Of a stretch of 64,000 nt of DNA, positions 24,909 to 34,216 are shown one piece after another. Origin of the DNA: Melittangium boletus DSM 14713. GTDB lineage: Bacteria > Myxococcota > Myxococcia > Myxococcales > Myxococcaceae. The stretch covers positions 6,448,292 through 6,512,291 of the forward strand of contig NZ_CP022163.1 in assembly GCF_002305855.1 (NCBI RefSeq). Reading direction: 5' to 3'. Under the pieces are notes generated by a model. The model was not told the origin of the DNA, ran no database searches, and saw only the letters and a program-made list of their open reading frames with translations. The translations under genes were made by a program, and so were the position numbers. Each line of letters opens with the position of its first letter. Position 1 is the stretch's first letter.

Positions 24909-25904
24909 TCAGCCCTCCTGCTCGCGCATCAGTTCCTCCAACCAGAGGGCGAAGGGCGCCGAGGCCACGATGGGCGCCAGCCGCTCGCGCAGCGCCTCCT
25001 GGCCCATGCGCTGGAAGGTGTCGAGCAGGCCGAGCGTCTGGAGCACCTCGCGCACCGGGCGCTTGCCATCGCGTTCCTGGACGCGGCGTAACCCCTCCTC
25101 CAACCGCGTCAGGGCGTCCGCCGACGCGAGCCACTGGGTGAGGCTCTTGCGCACCACCGCCACGCCGCGGGGCACCTCCAGTTGGGACAATTCACGCCCG
25201 AGCTTCGCCAGGGGCAGGCCGAACACTCCGTCGAGGAAGGCCACGCGCATGTCCGCGTGCTCCGAGGCCCGGGAGGGATCGCTGAGCGCGTCGGCGGTCT
25301 GCTGGAAGAGGCCGGACAGCGCCGTGTCGACGAAGTCCTTGGCGCGCTTCTCCACCTGCCGCTCGATCTCGTCGGACAGCGCGCCCGCGATGCCGCCCAG
25401 GGCCCCTCCGGACGTGCGGGCCTGCTCGGCGGCGAAGCGCGCCAGGCCCGTGAAGCCCTTGGCGATGCGGTTCTCCGTCACCGGCGCGCTCACCTTGCGG
25501 CTGAACTCGATGAGGACGTTGAGCAGTAGTCCCCGCGCCAGCTCGCGCACGGGTGGGCGGTCCATGACCGCGAGCACCAGCTCCCGGTTGGGCGAATACG
25601 GGTGCGAGGCCAGCTCCGTCAGGGCGCGGGGGAGCTCTCGGGGCAGGGCCTCGCGCAGGGGGCGGGGGTCGCGGGCGAGCCGCTCCTGGAGGTCATCGAC
25701 GAGCGACGCCAGTTCTCCCTCGGCGGTGGGCGAGGCGAGCCACCCCTCCAGGGCGCTCTTCAAGGCTCGCGCGAGCAGGGCCGGGGGCAGGAGGGTTTCG
25801 AGGGACTGGGACAGCTCATGCTCCACGACGAGCGCGGCCAGGCGGTCCAGGGGGCCCCCGGGCGAGGCGTTCTGGAGCCGGGTGAGGAGGACTTGGGAAT
25901 TCAT
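24909..25904 (-). CDS. conserved helical protein of unknown function
   Basis: The 331-residue protein reads as almost all alpha-helix, with no signal peptide or clear membrane segment. Repeated Arg/Glu-Leu-Ala patterns and blocks such as NRELVLAVMDRPPVRELARGLL and DEIERQVEKRAKDFVDTAL are visible, but no catalytic motif. It lies 77 bp upstream of the arrestin-like gene in the same direction. I cannot name a family. Confidence 0.65.
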   Translation of the reverse strand: MNSQVLLTRLQNASPGGPLDRLAALVVEHELSQSLETLLPPALLARALKSALEGWLASPTAEGELASLVDDLQERLARDPRPLREALPRELPRALTELASHPYSPNRELVLAVMDRPPVRELARGLLLNVLIEFSRKVSAPVTENRIAKGFTGLARFAAEQARTSGGALGGIAGALSDEIERQVEKRAKDFVDTALSGLFQQTADALSDPSRASEHADMRVAFLDGVFGLPLAKLGRELSQLEVPRGVAVVRKSLTQWLASADALTRLEEGLRRVQERDGKRPVREVLQTLGLLDTFQRMGQEALRERLAPIVASAPFALWLEELMREQEG

Positions 25905-26018
25905 GGCGGCACCATAGCCTCCATGAAGCCCAGGCGATCATACGGGCGGGCATCCTGGCGCCAGGTGCCTTCCGGGCAGGCCGCCCTCATGTTGATCCGT
26001 GACATCAGGGAGATCGCC

Positions 26019-26228
26019 ATGAGCAAGAAAGACGTGTTGCACATTCCCTTGACTCCGACTCCTCCCCAGCGGGAGGCCGGCTCCGAGGAGGACGAACATC
26101 CCGGACACGAGGCCCCCGTGATGAACCCGGACACGGGCCCCGGAGGGACGCCCGGGCTGGGTGGCAAGACCCATGTCATCAAGCCCGTCCCCTCGCCTGG
26201 CCGCTACCCGGGCGTCAGCGTGACCTGA
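26019..26228 (+). CDS. small acidic/proline-rich hypothetical protein
   Basis: The 69-residue protein starts at an ATG with CAGGGAG upstream. It is rich in Pro, Gly, Glu and Asp with PTPTPPQREAG and NPDTGPGGTPG, and is probably disordered. It lies 46 bp upstream of the sensor kinase, in the same direction. A longer start at 25923 is possible. No family recognised. Confidence 0.5.
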   Translation: MSKKDVLHIPLTPTPPQREAGSEEDEHPGHEAPVMNPDTGPGGTPGLGGKTHVIKPVPSPGRYPGVSVT

Positions 26229-26274
26229 GTCCGGGCGGACCGCTTCTCGTCTCCTTTATAGGGAGGACTTCCTG

Positions 26275-29200
26275 GTGAGCCTCGCTGACTTGTTGGACGT
26301 CCGGCGCGAGGAGATCGTCCGCTCCTGGATCGACCGCGTCGCGCGTTTCCATGCTCCGGGGCCCGAGAGCCGGACGGAGCTGGTGGACCACATTCCGCAG
26401 TTCCTCGAGAGCCTCGGCCGCAACCTGCGCGAGGGGCGCGAGGAACGGCCTCGGGACTACGACTCGCACACCGAGGTGAAGCAGCAGGGCGCTCAGCATG
26501 GCGTGCAGCGCTTCCGCATCGGCTTCGACCTCGAGGCCATGGTGCGGGAGTACGGCGAGCTGAGGGAAGTCATCGACGACTTGATGCAGGAGGTGGGCTT
26601 CCAGCCTTCCCTGCGCGAGGGGCGCGTGCTCAGCCAGGGTCTGGGCATGGGGGTGGCCGAGGCGGTCGCCGCCTTCACCGCCCATCAGCGGGTACGCCTC
26701 CAGGAAGGACGGGCGGCGCTCGATGCCCTGGAGGATGGCGATGCGTTCTTCCTGCTGGACAGGGACTGGCGCATGGTGCGCGTCAACCGGGGCCAGGAGC
26801 GCATCAGCCGGACGCATCGCGAGCAGACCCTGGGCCGCTCCTTCTGGGACGTCTTTCCCCTGACCGTGAGTCCCTCGTTGCAGTACTGGAGCCAATACCA
26901 TCGGGTGATGAACGAGCGCGTTCCGGTGGCGTTCGAGGAGTTCTACGCGCCCCTGGATCTCTGGACGGAGGTGACGGCCTACCCCGAGCAAGCGGGGGGA
27001 ATCATCGTCTTCTTCCGGGACACGACCGTGAAGAAGCGGCTGGAGACGGCGCTGCGCCTGTCCGAGGAGCGCTACCAGATGGCCTCCCAGGCCACCCAGG
27101 AAGCCATCTGGGACTGGGATCTGGTGGCCAACACCGTCTCCTGGAACGAAGGGGTGAGGACCTTGTTCGGCTACTCGCTCGAGCAGATCGGTCCCAGGGG
27201 CGAGTGGTGGATCGACCACATCCATCCCGAGGATCGCGAGCGCGTGTCGCACGACATCCACGCCTTCATCGACAAGGCGGGCTCCCAGCGCTGGCAATGC
27301 GAGTACCGCTTCGTGTGCGCGGACGGCCGTTACGCGCAGATCGTGGATCGCGGCTACCTGGCCCGCGGAGAGGACGGCCGGGCCCTGCGCATGGTGGGGG
27401 CCATGCGGGACATGACCGCCCAGCGCGAGGCCGAGGCGGAGATCGCACGCGCGCACAAGCTCGAGCGGCTCCGGGAAGTCCAGCTCCTGGAACTGGCCAA
27501 GGCCGCCGCGGCCATCCATGGGGCGTCCTCGCGGGACGAGGTGCTGCTCGCCATCACCGAGCATGCCCGCACGCTCATCGGGGCGCACCAGGCGGTCACG
27601 TCCGTGACGACGGACGGCTCCCGGGCCGTCACCCAGGCGTCCTTCTCGGACAAGTACGCGGCCTGGCGCTCGCGGGCGGACAGGCCGGATGACAGCGAAA
27701 TCTACGCCTGGGTGTCCCGGACCCAGCGCCCGTTGCGCCTGACGCAGACGCAGTTGGAGTCCGATCCGCGCTGGTTCGCGGGGAGCGCTCCTCCTCGCGG
27801 ACATCCTCCACTGCGCGGTTGGCTCGCCGTGCCCCTGGTGGGACGGGAGGCCCAGAACCTGGGGTTGCTCCACCTGTCGGACAAGCTGGACGGCGACGAC
27901 TTCACGGCCGAGGACGAGTCCATGCTCGTGCAACTGGCGCGGTATGCCAGCGCCGCCTTGGAGAACCTGCGCCTGGCCTCGGAGACCCAGGCGGCCGAGG
28001 AGCGCGCGCGCATCGCGGTGGAGGCCACGCAGTTGGGCACCTGGGACCACGACCCCCAGTCCGGAGCGCTCATCTGGGATGCCCGGAGCAGGGTGCTCTT
28101 CGGCGTGGGACCCGAGGAGCCCGTGGACTACCGGCGCTTCCTCGAGCGGCTGCACCCCGAGGATCGCGAGCCCACGGACGCGGCCATCCGGCGGGCGTTG
28201 GAGGGCGGCGGGGACGGGGAGTTCCGCTTCGAGTACCGCACCCTCGGTGACGGGACGGACCGCGAGCGATGGCTGGACGCGCGGGGCAAGGCCTTCTTCG
28301 ACGACACCGGACGGGCCGTGCGCTTCGCGGGCACCGTGCTGGACATCACCGAGCGCAAGCGGATGGAGGCCGAGCGCGTGGCCCTGCTGGAGCGCGAGCA
28401 GGCCGCCCGCTCCGAGGCGGAGAACGCCAACCGCCTCAAGGACGACTTCCTCGCCACGGTGTCCCACGAGCTGCGCACGCCGCTCACCGCCATCCTCGGC
28501 TGGGTGCAGATCCTCCGCTCCGGACAGCTTCCCGAGGAGCGGCGCCTGCGCGCGTTGGAGACGGTGGAGCGCAACGCCTATGCCCAGTCGCAGCTCGTCG
28601 AGGATCTGCTGGACATCAGCCGCATCATGTCCGGCAAGTTGACGCTGGAGCTGGAGCGCGTCGATCTGGGCTCGGTGGTGGAGGCCGCGCTCGAGTCCAT
28701 CCGTCCCGCGGCCGTGGCCAAGGACATCCGCCTGCAGCCCGCCATCGACTCCCTGGCGAACGTCATGGGCGATTCCACGCGGTTGCAGCAGATCGTCTGG
28801 AACCTGCTGTCCAACGCGGTGAAGTTCACGCCCAAGGGAGGCCACGTCCAGGTCCTGGTGGCGCGGAGCGACGCCTCGGTCGAGGTGGTGGTGACGGACA
28901 ACGGCAAGGGCATTCCGGCGGACTTCCTGCCGCACGTCTTCGAGCGCTTCCGTCAGGCGGAAGGCAGCGTCGCGCGCAAGTACGGAGGCCTGGGCCTGGG
29001 TCTGTCCATCGTCAAGCACCTGGTGGAGCTGCACGGCGGATCGATCGACGTGTTCAGCGAGGGGGCGGATCAAGGAGCCACCTTCACGCTCCGGTTGCCC
29101 AAGGCCGTGGCGCGACGCATGGAGCCACCGCCCTCCCTGCCCTTGCGCGCCCCGGAGGTGCACGCGGGGTTGACGTGTCCTCCGGAGCTGGAAGGCTTGC

Positions 29201-29580
29201 GGTTGCTGCTCGTGGACGACGAGGCGGACACCCGGGAGTATCTGCGCACGCTCCTGGAGGGCTGCCGCGCGCGGGTGGACACCGCCGCCTCGGCCGCGGA
29301 GGGGCTGGAAACGCTCCTGCGCACGCGGCCCCACCTGCTCGTCTCCGATATCGGCATGCCGGGCGAGGACGGCTACTCCTTCATCCGCAAGGTGCGCTCC
29401 CTCCCGGCGTCCCAGGGCGGCCGCATCCCCGCCGTGGCGCTCACCGCCTATGCCCGTGCCGAGGATCGCACCCGGGCCCTGCTCGCCGGCTTCAAGGCCC
29501 ACGTGCCCAAGCCCATCGAGCGCTCCGAGCTGCTCGCGGTCCTCATCTCCCTCGCTCCCTCTCCGGATGAGCGGTCTTGA
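26275..29580 (+). CDS. hybrid sensor histidine kinase with RsbRD, PAS, GAF and receiver domains
   Basis: The 1101-residue protein starts at a GTG behind a strong GGGAGGA site. In order it has an RsbRD-like N-terminal helical domain (3-130), a PAS domain (about 145-255), a second PAS_3-type domain (about 265-385, with AIWDWDLVANTVSW), a GAF domain (about 405-570), a third PAS domain (about 580-700), HisKA with phospho-acceptor H731 (SHELRTP), a HATPase_c domain (N, G1 DNGKGIP, G2 GLGLGLS) and a C-terminal receiver with D1025 (SDIGMPGEDG). There is no membrane segment, so it senses cytoplasmic signals. A partner response regulator is not adjacent; the built-in receiver may serve. Confidence 0.93.
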   Translation: MSLADLLDVRREEIVRSWIDRVARFHAPGPESRTELVDHIPQFLESLGRNLREGREERPRDYDSHTEVKQQGAQHGVQRFRIGFDLEAMVREYGELREVIDDLMQEVGFQPSLREGRVLSQGLGMGVAEAVAAFTAHQRVRLQEGRAALDALEDGDAFFLLDRDWRMVRVNRGQERISRTHREQTLGRSFWDVFPLTVSPSLQYWSQYHRVMNERVPVAFEEFYAPLDLWTEVTAYPEQAGGIIVFFRDTTVKKRLETALRLSEERYQMASQATQEAIWDWDLVANTVSWNEGVRTLFGYSLEQIGPRGEWWIDHIHPEDRERVSHDIHAFIDKAGSQRWQCEYRFVCADGRYAQIVDRGYLARGEDGRALRMVGAMRDMTAQREAEAEIARAHKLERLREVQLLELAKAAAAIHGASSRDEVLLAITEHARTLIGAHQAVTSVTTDGSRAVTQASFSDKYAAWRSRADRPDDSEIYAWVSRTQRPLRLTQTQLESDPRWFAGSAPPRGHPPLRGWLAVPLVGREAQNLGLLHLSDKLDGDDFTAEDESMLVQLARYASAALENLRLASETQAAEERARIAVEATQLGTWDHDPQSGALIWDARSRVLFGVGPEEPVDYRRFLERLHPEDREPTDAAIRRALEGGGDGEFRFEYRTLGDGTDRERWLDARGKAFFDDTGRAVRFAGTVLDITERKRMEAERVALLEREQAARSEAENANRLKDDFLATVSHELRTPLTAILGWVQILRSGQLPEERRLRALETVERNAYAQSQLVEDLLDISRIMSGKLTLELERVDLGSVVEAALESIRPAAVAKDIRLQPAIDSLANVMGDSTRLQQIVWNLLSNAVKFTPKGGHVQVLVARSDASVEVVVTDNGKGIPADFLPHVFERFRQAEGSVARKYGGLGLGLSIVKHLVELHGGSIDVFSEGADQGATFTLRLPKAVARRMEPPPSLPLRAPEVHAGLTCPPELEGLRLLLVDDEADTREYLRTLLEGCRARVDTAASAAEGLETLLRTRPHLLVSDIGMPGEDGYSFIRKVRSLPASQGGRIPAVALTAYARAEDRTRALLAGFKAHVPKPIERSELLAVLISLAPSPDERS

Positions 29581-29610
29581 AAGGGGCGTGAGGCGCTATC
29601 ATCCCGGGCG

Positions 29611-30660
29611 ATGCGTCTTGTGACTCTCGCCGCTGTCCTGGTCTCGGCCCTTGCCTCCGCCAGTGTTCCGTCCGGGTCCGCCTTCTCCCGGTTGCCGCCG
29701 GACCCCGCCCCCAAGCAGATCGTCCGGGGTCTGCACTACTGGGTCTCCAACGAGGACCATCTGGAGCTCTTCCACGGCGCGGTGAAGGACCGGAAGGGTC
29801 TGTACCTGGGCGTGGGCTCGGACCAGAACTACCTGCTGGCGGCCTGGGCGCGCGCGGAGCCGCTGGTCCTGCTGGACTTCGATCAATCCATCGTGGATCT
29901 CCACCGCGTCTATCGGGTCCTCTTCCGGGCGGCGGAGTCTCCCGGGGACTTCCTGCGGCTGTGGCGGGCGGAGAGCCGGTCCGAGGTGCGCCAGCTCATC
30001 GAGCAGGGCTACCCGGACCGCAAGGAGCGGCTGGGTGCGCTCCTGGCGTATGGCACCTCGCGCGCCACGGTGGAGCGGCGGCTGCATCGCGTGGTGGCGC
30101 GGATGGCGAAGGTGTCCCTGCCGTGCTTCCTCGTGGACGCGGCCGATTATGGGCACATCCGCCGTCTCTACCTGGAGGACAAGGTCCACCTGGTGCGAGG
30201 GGATTTGTCCGCGGAGCGCAGCATGAGCGCGGTGGGCCGCGCGGCGATGGAGGAACAGCGGACGGTGGGCGTGCTCTACCTGTCCAACGCCGAGCAGTAC
30301 TTCGATTATGGGGCGCGCTTCCGGGCCAACATCCGCGGGCTTCCCCTGGACGAGCGCAGCGTGGTGGTGCGCACGAGTGGCCAGCGGGGCATCTCGCACG
30401 TGAAGGCCAGCTACTACCATTACAACACCCAATCGGGGACGAGCTTCCTGGCGTGGTTGGCGGACAAGAAGACGCGCAACGTGCGGGGGATGCTCCGCTA
30501 CGCGCCGGACAGTGGCGAGGCCGTGGGGCTGTCGCGGCTCGACCTCGGGCCCGACGAGGCGCGTGAGGCGAAGAAGCAACAGCTCGTCGCGAAGGCCTCG
30601 TTGAAGAAGAAGAAGGCGAAGCGCACGTCCCGGGCGATGCGGGGCGAGGCGGAGCGGTGA
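29611..30660 (+). CDS. LIC_10091-like exported protein
   Basis: The 349-residue protein has a signal peptide (about 1-20). A core of GLYLGVGSDQNYLLAAWARAEPLVLLDFDQSIVDLHRVYRVLF resembles a nucleotide- or sulfonium-binding Rossmann fold, as in the LIC_10091 family first seen in Leptospira, whose function is unknown. A methyltransferase-like fold in an exported protein would be unusual. The C terminus is Lys-rich. Its stop overlaps the start of the SUMF1-like gene (GTGA), so the two are translationally coupled. Confidence 0.62.
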   Translation: MRLVTLAAVLVSALASASVPSGSAFSRLPPDPAPKQIVRGLHYWVSNEDHLELFHGAVKDRKGLYLGVGSDQNYLLAAWARAEPLVLLDFDQSIVDLHRVYRVLFRAAESPGDFLRLWRAESRSEVRQLIEQGYPDRKERLGALLAYGTSRATVERRLHRVVARMAKVSLPCFLVDAADYGHIRRLYLEDKVHLVRGDLSAERSMSAVGRAAMEEQRTVGVLYLSNAEQYFDYGARFRANIRGLPLDERSVVVRTSGQRGISHVKASYYHYNTQSGTSFLAWLADKKTRNVRGMLRYAPDSGEAVGLSRLDLGPDEAREAKKQQLVAKASLKKKKAKRTSRAMRGEAER

Positions 30661-31565
30661 ACACCGCGAGGTGGGTGGCGCTCGTCTGGGGACTGGGGCG
30701 GGTGGGCCTCGCCGGGGCCCAGACGTCCTTCCCCGGAGCCCCCGAGGTGCTTCCCTGCCTGGAGGTGCCCGTCCCGGGGCTCGCGTGCGTGCCCGGTGGC
30801 CCCTTCGAGCGCGGCGTGGATGGAGGGCGGCACCCTCCGGCGCGGCCTCGTTCCCAGGTCTGGGTGCAGACCTTCTACATGGACACGCACGAAGTCACCT
30901 ACGGCGCCTACAAGGACTGCGAGAAGGCGGGTCGGTGCGCGAAGGCGGGTCCCCACTACCGGGACTTCGATCATCCCCGCCAGCCCATCAACGGGGTGAG
31001 CTGGTACGACGCGAAGGCGTTCTGCGAGGCTCACGGCAAGCGCCTGCCCACGGAGGCCGAGTGGGAGAAGGCGGCACGGGGGCCTGAGGGGGGGCTCTAT
31101 CCCTGGGGGAACGCGCCCGCCACGTGCGCGCGCGCCATCATCATGGACGCTCGGGGCAGGAGCTGTGGGGTGAAACAGCGCTCGCGGAAGCACGCGGACG
31201 TGGGACGTCCCGAGCCGGTGGGCTCCCGGCCTCCCAATGCCCTCGGGCTGTACGACATGGCGGGCAATGCCTGGGAGTGGGTGGCGGACTGGTACACGCC
31301 CTCGTGGAAGGCGTGTGGCGCGGCCTGTCAGGGCGTGGATCCGAAGGGGCCCTGCGCGGGCCAGGACACCTGCCCCGGCCATACCCAGAAGGTGGTGCGT
31401 GGGGGCTCCTGGTTCTGGCCCGCCGAGTACGCGACGTCGGTGTACCGGCGGCCCCACGTGCCGGCCAACCGCCCCATCTTCCACCACTTCGGTTTCCGCT
31501 GCGCGGCGAGCCTGGACGAGGCGAGGGCGCTCGCCGCCGGGCGGGAGCCTCGCGGAACGCCTTGA
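30657..31565 (+). CDS. SUMF1 (formylglycine-generating enzyme-like) domain protein
   Basis: The 302-residue protein starts at a GTG overlapping the upstream stop and has an N-terminal signal-like hydrophobic segment. The SUMF1/FGE fold is clear: GPFERGVDGG, HEVTYGAYKDC, QPINGVSWYDAKAFCEAHGKRLPTEAEWEKAARG, DMAGNAWEWVADW, VVRGGSWFW and GFRCA. True formylglycine-generating enzymes have a Cys pair between RGGS and GFRC; here that segment has no cysteine, so enzymatic activity is doubtful. It is probably a secreted binding protein acting with the adjoining CotH-like protein. Confidence 0.82.
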   Translation: MNTARWVALVWGLGRVGLAGAQTSFPGAPEVLPCLEVPVPGLACVPGGPFERGVDGGRHPPARPRSQVWVQTFYMDTHEVTYGAYKDCEKAGRCAKAGPHYRDFDHPRQPINGVSWYDAKAFCEAHGKRLPTEAEWEKAARGPEGGLYPWGNAPATCARAIIMDARGRSCGVKQRSRKHADVGRPEPVGSRPPNALGLYDMAGNAWEWVADWYTPSWKACGAACQGVDPKGPCAGQDTCPGHTQKVVRGGSWFWPAEYATSVYRRPHVPANRPIFHHFGFRCAASLDEARALAAGREPRGTP

Positions 31566-31629
31566 ATTTCCGGGTGGAAAAGCGGTTAAGCGGGACAGGA
31601 CATCGCGCCCCGCGAGGGGCAAGACGGAG

Positions 31630-33540
31630 ATGATGGAGATGAAGACTGTGTCTGGGGTGCTCGTGGGGCTGTTCGGGGTTCTCGGACTCGCGGGAGGCGC
31701 CGTCGCGGCACCGGCCGCGCGTCCGGCTCCGGACTCGGCGGCGAAGTTGTTCCAGACGAACACCGTCTGGGACGTGCACCTGTCGTTCACCCCCGAGCAG
31801 TGGGCCGCCATCGAGCCCGCCCCGCCCGCGCGGGGACCTGCGGGAGGGCCGGGGGGTCCCCCTCGGGGCATGGGACCCGCGAACCTGCTCGTGCCGGGGA
31901 TGATGCGGGATGGGGACCTCGACCAATCGGGAACGCTCTCGAAGGAGGAGATGCGGGCGCTGGCCACGCGCTGGTTCTCGGAGTGGGACGAGGGCAAGCG
32001 CGGCAAGCTCGACGCCGAGCAGTTGCGCGGGGGGCTGAGCGCCATGAGCGACATGGCCACCCTTCTGGCGGGCGGTCACAAGGGCCGACGGGGCGAGGAG
32101 AAGCGGGGAGGACTCGCCGCGCTGATGGGCATCGAGTTCCCCTACGTGCACGCGAACCTGGACTTCGAGGGCAAGGGGCTCTCGGACGTCGGGGTGCGCT
32201 ACAAGGGCAATTTCTCGTACATGCAGTCGAGGGATCAGCTCAAGCGCTCCCTGAAGGTGGACCTGGACCGCTTCGAGCCGAAGCGGGCGTGGCTGGGCCT
32301 GTCCACGCTCAACTTCCACAGCAACGTCACCGACGCGAGCTGGATGAACGAGGTGTTGTCCTACCGCTTCTACCGGGACGCGGGCGTCCCCGCCTCGCGC
32401 ACCACCTACGCCCGGGTGTCGATCTCGGTGCCCGGCAAGTACGACCACGAGTACCTGGGCCTGTATTCCATCGTCGAGGACGTGGATGCGTCCTTCGCGC
32501 GGACGAATTTCGGCTCGGAGCAGGGCGCCATCTTCAAGCCGTCCACGCCCGCCCTGTTCACCGACCTGGGGGATGACTGGGCGGACTACGAGCGCACCTA
32601 CGAGCCCAAGGGGACGCTCACGCCGAAGCAGTCGGCCCGGCTCATCCAGTTCTGCAAGTTCGTGAGCCACGCCTCGGACGCGGAGTTCGCCGCGAAGCTG
32701 GACCAGTTCCTGGATGTCGAGGCGTTCGCCCGCTACCTGGCGGCCACGGTCCACCTGTCCACGCTCGACAGCCTCCTGGTGATGGGCCAGAACTTCCACG
32801 TCTACCTGCACCCGAAGACGCAGAAGTTCTCCATCATCCCCTGGGATCTGGATCACTCGTTCGGTCAGTTCCCCATGCTGAACAACAAGGTCCAGGAGGA
32901 CCTGAACATCGACAAGCCCTGGCAGGGTGACAAGCGCTTCCTGGCCCGGGTCTTCCAGGTGGAGAAGTTCAAGAAGCTCTACGTGGCGCGGCTCAAGGAG
33001 CTCAACCAGGGCCTGTTCAAGCCCGAGCGCTTCTCCCAGCAGGTGGACGAGACCGCCAAGGTCCTGCGCCCCTTCATCGAGGCGGAGTCGGCGGACAAGC
33101 TCGCCCGGTTCGACAAGGTGGTGGCGGGAGAACTCATCGAGCCGCTTCCCATCAAGATGGCGAAGCCTCCTCCGAGTGCCCCGGGAGCCGCGCCGGGTGG
33201 CCCTCCCGCGCCGATGCTCGACAAGGTGCGGCCCATCAAGGTGTTCGCGGGCGTGCGCGCGCGCTCGGTGGCCGATCAGCTCGCGGGGAAGTCGAAGGGG
33301 ACCTCGCTGGACCGTCCGGGACCGGGGGGCGCCAATCCGACCCAGTTCCTGGCGCCCGTCTTCCAGGCCACGCTGGACTCGGACAAGGATGGGGACATCT
33401 CCCAGGACGAGTTCATCCAGGGCTTCGGCAAGTGGTTCGACGGGTGGAGCCCAACGGGTGACGCGCTGTCCAGGGAGCAGCTCATGGAGGGCGTGAACAA
33501 GGTGTTCATGCCGGCCCCGCCGCCCAAGCCCGCGCCGTAG
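31630..33540 (+). CDS. exported CotH-family kinase-like protein with two EF-hands
   Basis: I chose the ATG at 31630 (also possible 31639). The 636-residue protein has a signal peptide, then an EF-hand-like loop near residue 93 (DGDLDQSGTLSKEE), a CotH domain (about 165-480) and a second EF-hand near 582 (DSDKDGDISQDE). CotH domains are atypical secretory protein kinases known from Bacillus spore coats. The catalytic-site motif W405-D-L-D408 (PWDLDHSFG) is intact. It begins 64 bp after the SUMF1-like gene and likely belongs to that operon. Calcium binding would tie activity to the extracellular medium. Confidence 0.85.
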   Translation: MMEMKTVSGVLVGLFGVLGLAGGAVAAPAARPAPDSAAKLFQTNTVWDVHLSFTPEQWAAIEPAPPARGPAGGPGGPPRGMGPANLLVPGMMRDGDLDQSGTLSKEEMRALATRWFSEWDEGKRGKLDAEQLRGGLSAMSDMATLLAGGHKGRRGEEKRGGLAALMGIEFPYVHANLDFEGKGLSDVGVRYKGNFSYMQSRDQLKRSLKVDLDRFEPKRAWLGLSTLNFHSNVTDASWMNEVLSYRFYRDAGVPASRTTYARVSISVPGKYDHEYLGLYSIVEDVDASFARTNFGSEQGAIFKPSTPALFTDLGDDWADYERTYEPKGTLTPKQSARLIQFCKFVSHASDAEFAAKLDQFLDVEAFARYLAATVHLSTLDSLLVMGQNFHVYLHPKTQKFSIIPWDLDHSFGQFPMLNNKVQEDLNIDKPWQGDKRFLARVFQVEKFKKLYVARLKELNQGLFKPERFSQQVDETAKVLRPFIEAESADKLARFDKVVAGELIEPLPIKMAKPPPSAPGAAPGGPPAPMLDKVRPIKVFAGVRARSVADQLAGKSKGTSLDRPGPGGANPTQFLAPVFQATLDSDKDGDISQDEFIQGFGKWFDGWSPTGDALSREQLMEGVNKVFMPAPPPKPAP

Positions 33541-33586
33541 CCGCGGGGGAGATGCCCACGCCCCGGCTCTGGCCAGGGCGTACCCC

Positions 33587-33724
33587 TCAGGCGGGCCACA
33601 CCATGACCCACACCCACACGGGCGACCAGACGGGGAGGGCGGGCGCGGTGGGGGTGGGGGCCGGCTTGGACGCGCGGCGCTTGCGGAACTCGTCGAGGTG
33701 GATGACGTCGGAAGCCGGCTTCAT
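33587..33724 (-). CDS. small 45-aa protein with VIHLDEFRKRR and Trp-rich tail
   Basis: This short frame has a good ribosome-binding site (AAAGGGTG) and encodes MKPASDVIHLDEFRKRRAS, a Pro-rich stretch and a hydrophobic Trp/Val-rich C terminus (VWSPVWVWVMVW). It lies alone in the 390-bp gap between the CotH gene and the 88-aa gene, convergent with the former. The motif VIHLDEFRKRR recurs in my memory of small myxobacterial proteins, but I cannot verify this. Confidence 0.45.
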   Translation of the reverse strand: MKPASDVIHLDEFRKRRASKPAPTPTAPALPVWSPVWVWVMVWPA

Positions 33725-33932
33725 GGCGGGCACCCTTTCGATGGAAGAAGTCTCTGCTTCATTGTCGGAAGGAGGCGTCCGCCAGTTGCGCGGATTTATT
33801 TCCGCGAAAGCGGACGGTCGCCCGGGGGGAGGAGTGATTCCGTCGGGCGAACCGGCTGGGAGGGGCGCATGAATGAAGGGCGAAAACGCCGAAATGGGCC
33901 CTCGGCCCCCCGGTTTCGCGCGGGAGGAGTGC

Positions 33933-34199
33933 ATGAGCTCGACGTACCTTCATCTCACCGACGAGGAGTTGCTCGCGCGCATCGCGCGGCTGTCCGGTGA
34001 TGTGACCCTGGTGAGGGCCCAGAATCGGGAGACGGGGGAGTTCTGCATCGGCCTGTGCGAGCGGGCCGCCGGGAAGTTCATGCCGCTGTCGACCCACACG
34101 GACGAGGCGTCCGCGATGCGGGCGGGCGCGGAATTCGCGGCCCGCCTGGACCGGCTCGCGGCGGAGCAGCCGGAGCTCCAGCTGCGGCACATCCATTAG
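33933..34199 (+). CDS. small hypothetical protein (88 aa)
   Basis: I chose the ATG at 33933, which has a strong GGGAGGAG site. The product contains YLHLTDEELLARIARLSGDV, then LVRAQNRETGEFCIGLCE and a helical C terminus with AMRAGAEFAARLDRLAAE. It has no signal or membrane segment. No family recognised. It converges on the Ser/Thr kinase gene, ending 17 bp before it. Confidence 0.6.
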   Translation: MSSTYLHLTDEELLARIARLSGDVTLVRAQNRETGEFCIGLCERAAGKFMPLSTHTDEASAMRAGAEFAARLDRLAAEQPELQLRHIH

Positions 34200-34216
34200 A
34201 GAGAGGGTGACGCGGC

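Noticed and set aside
26215..29502. 1095-codon minus-strand frame opposite the sensor kinase
   Set aside because: Shadow of a protein with all HisKA/HATPase/REC motifs; no recognisable domain of its own.
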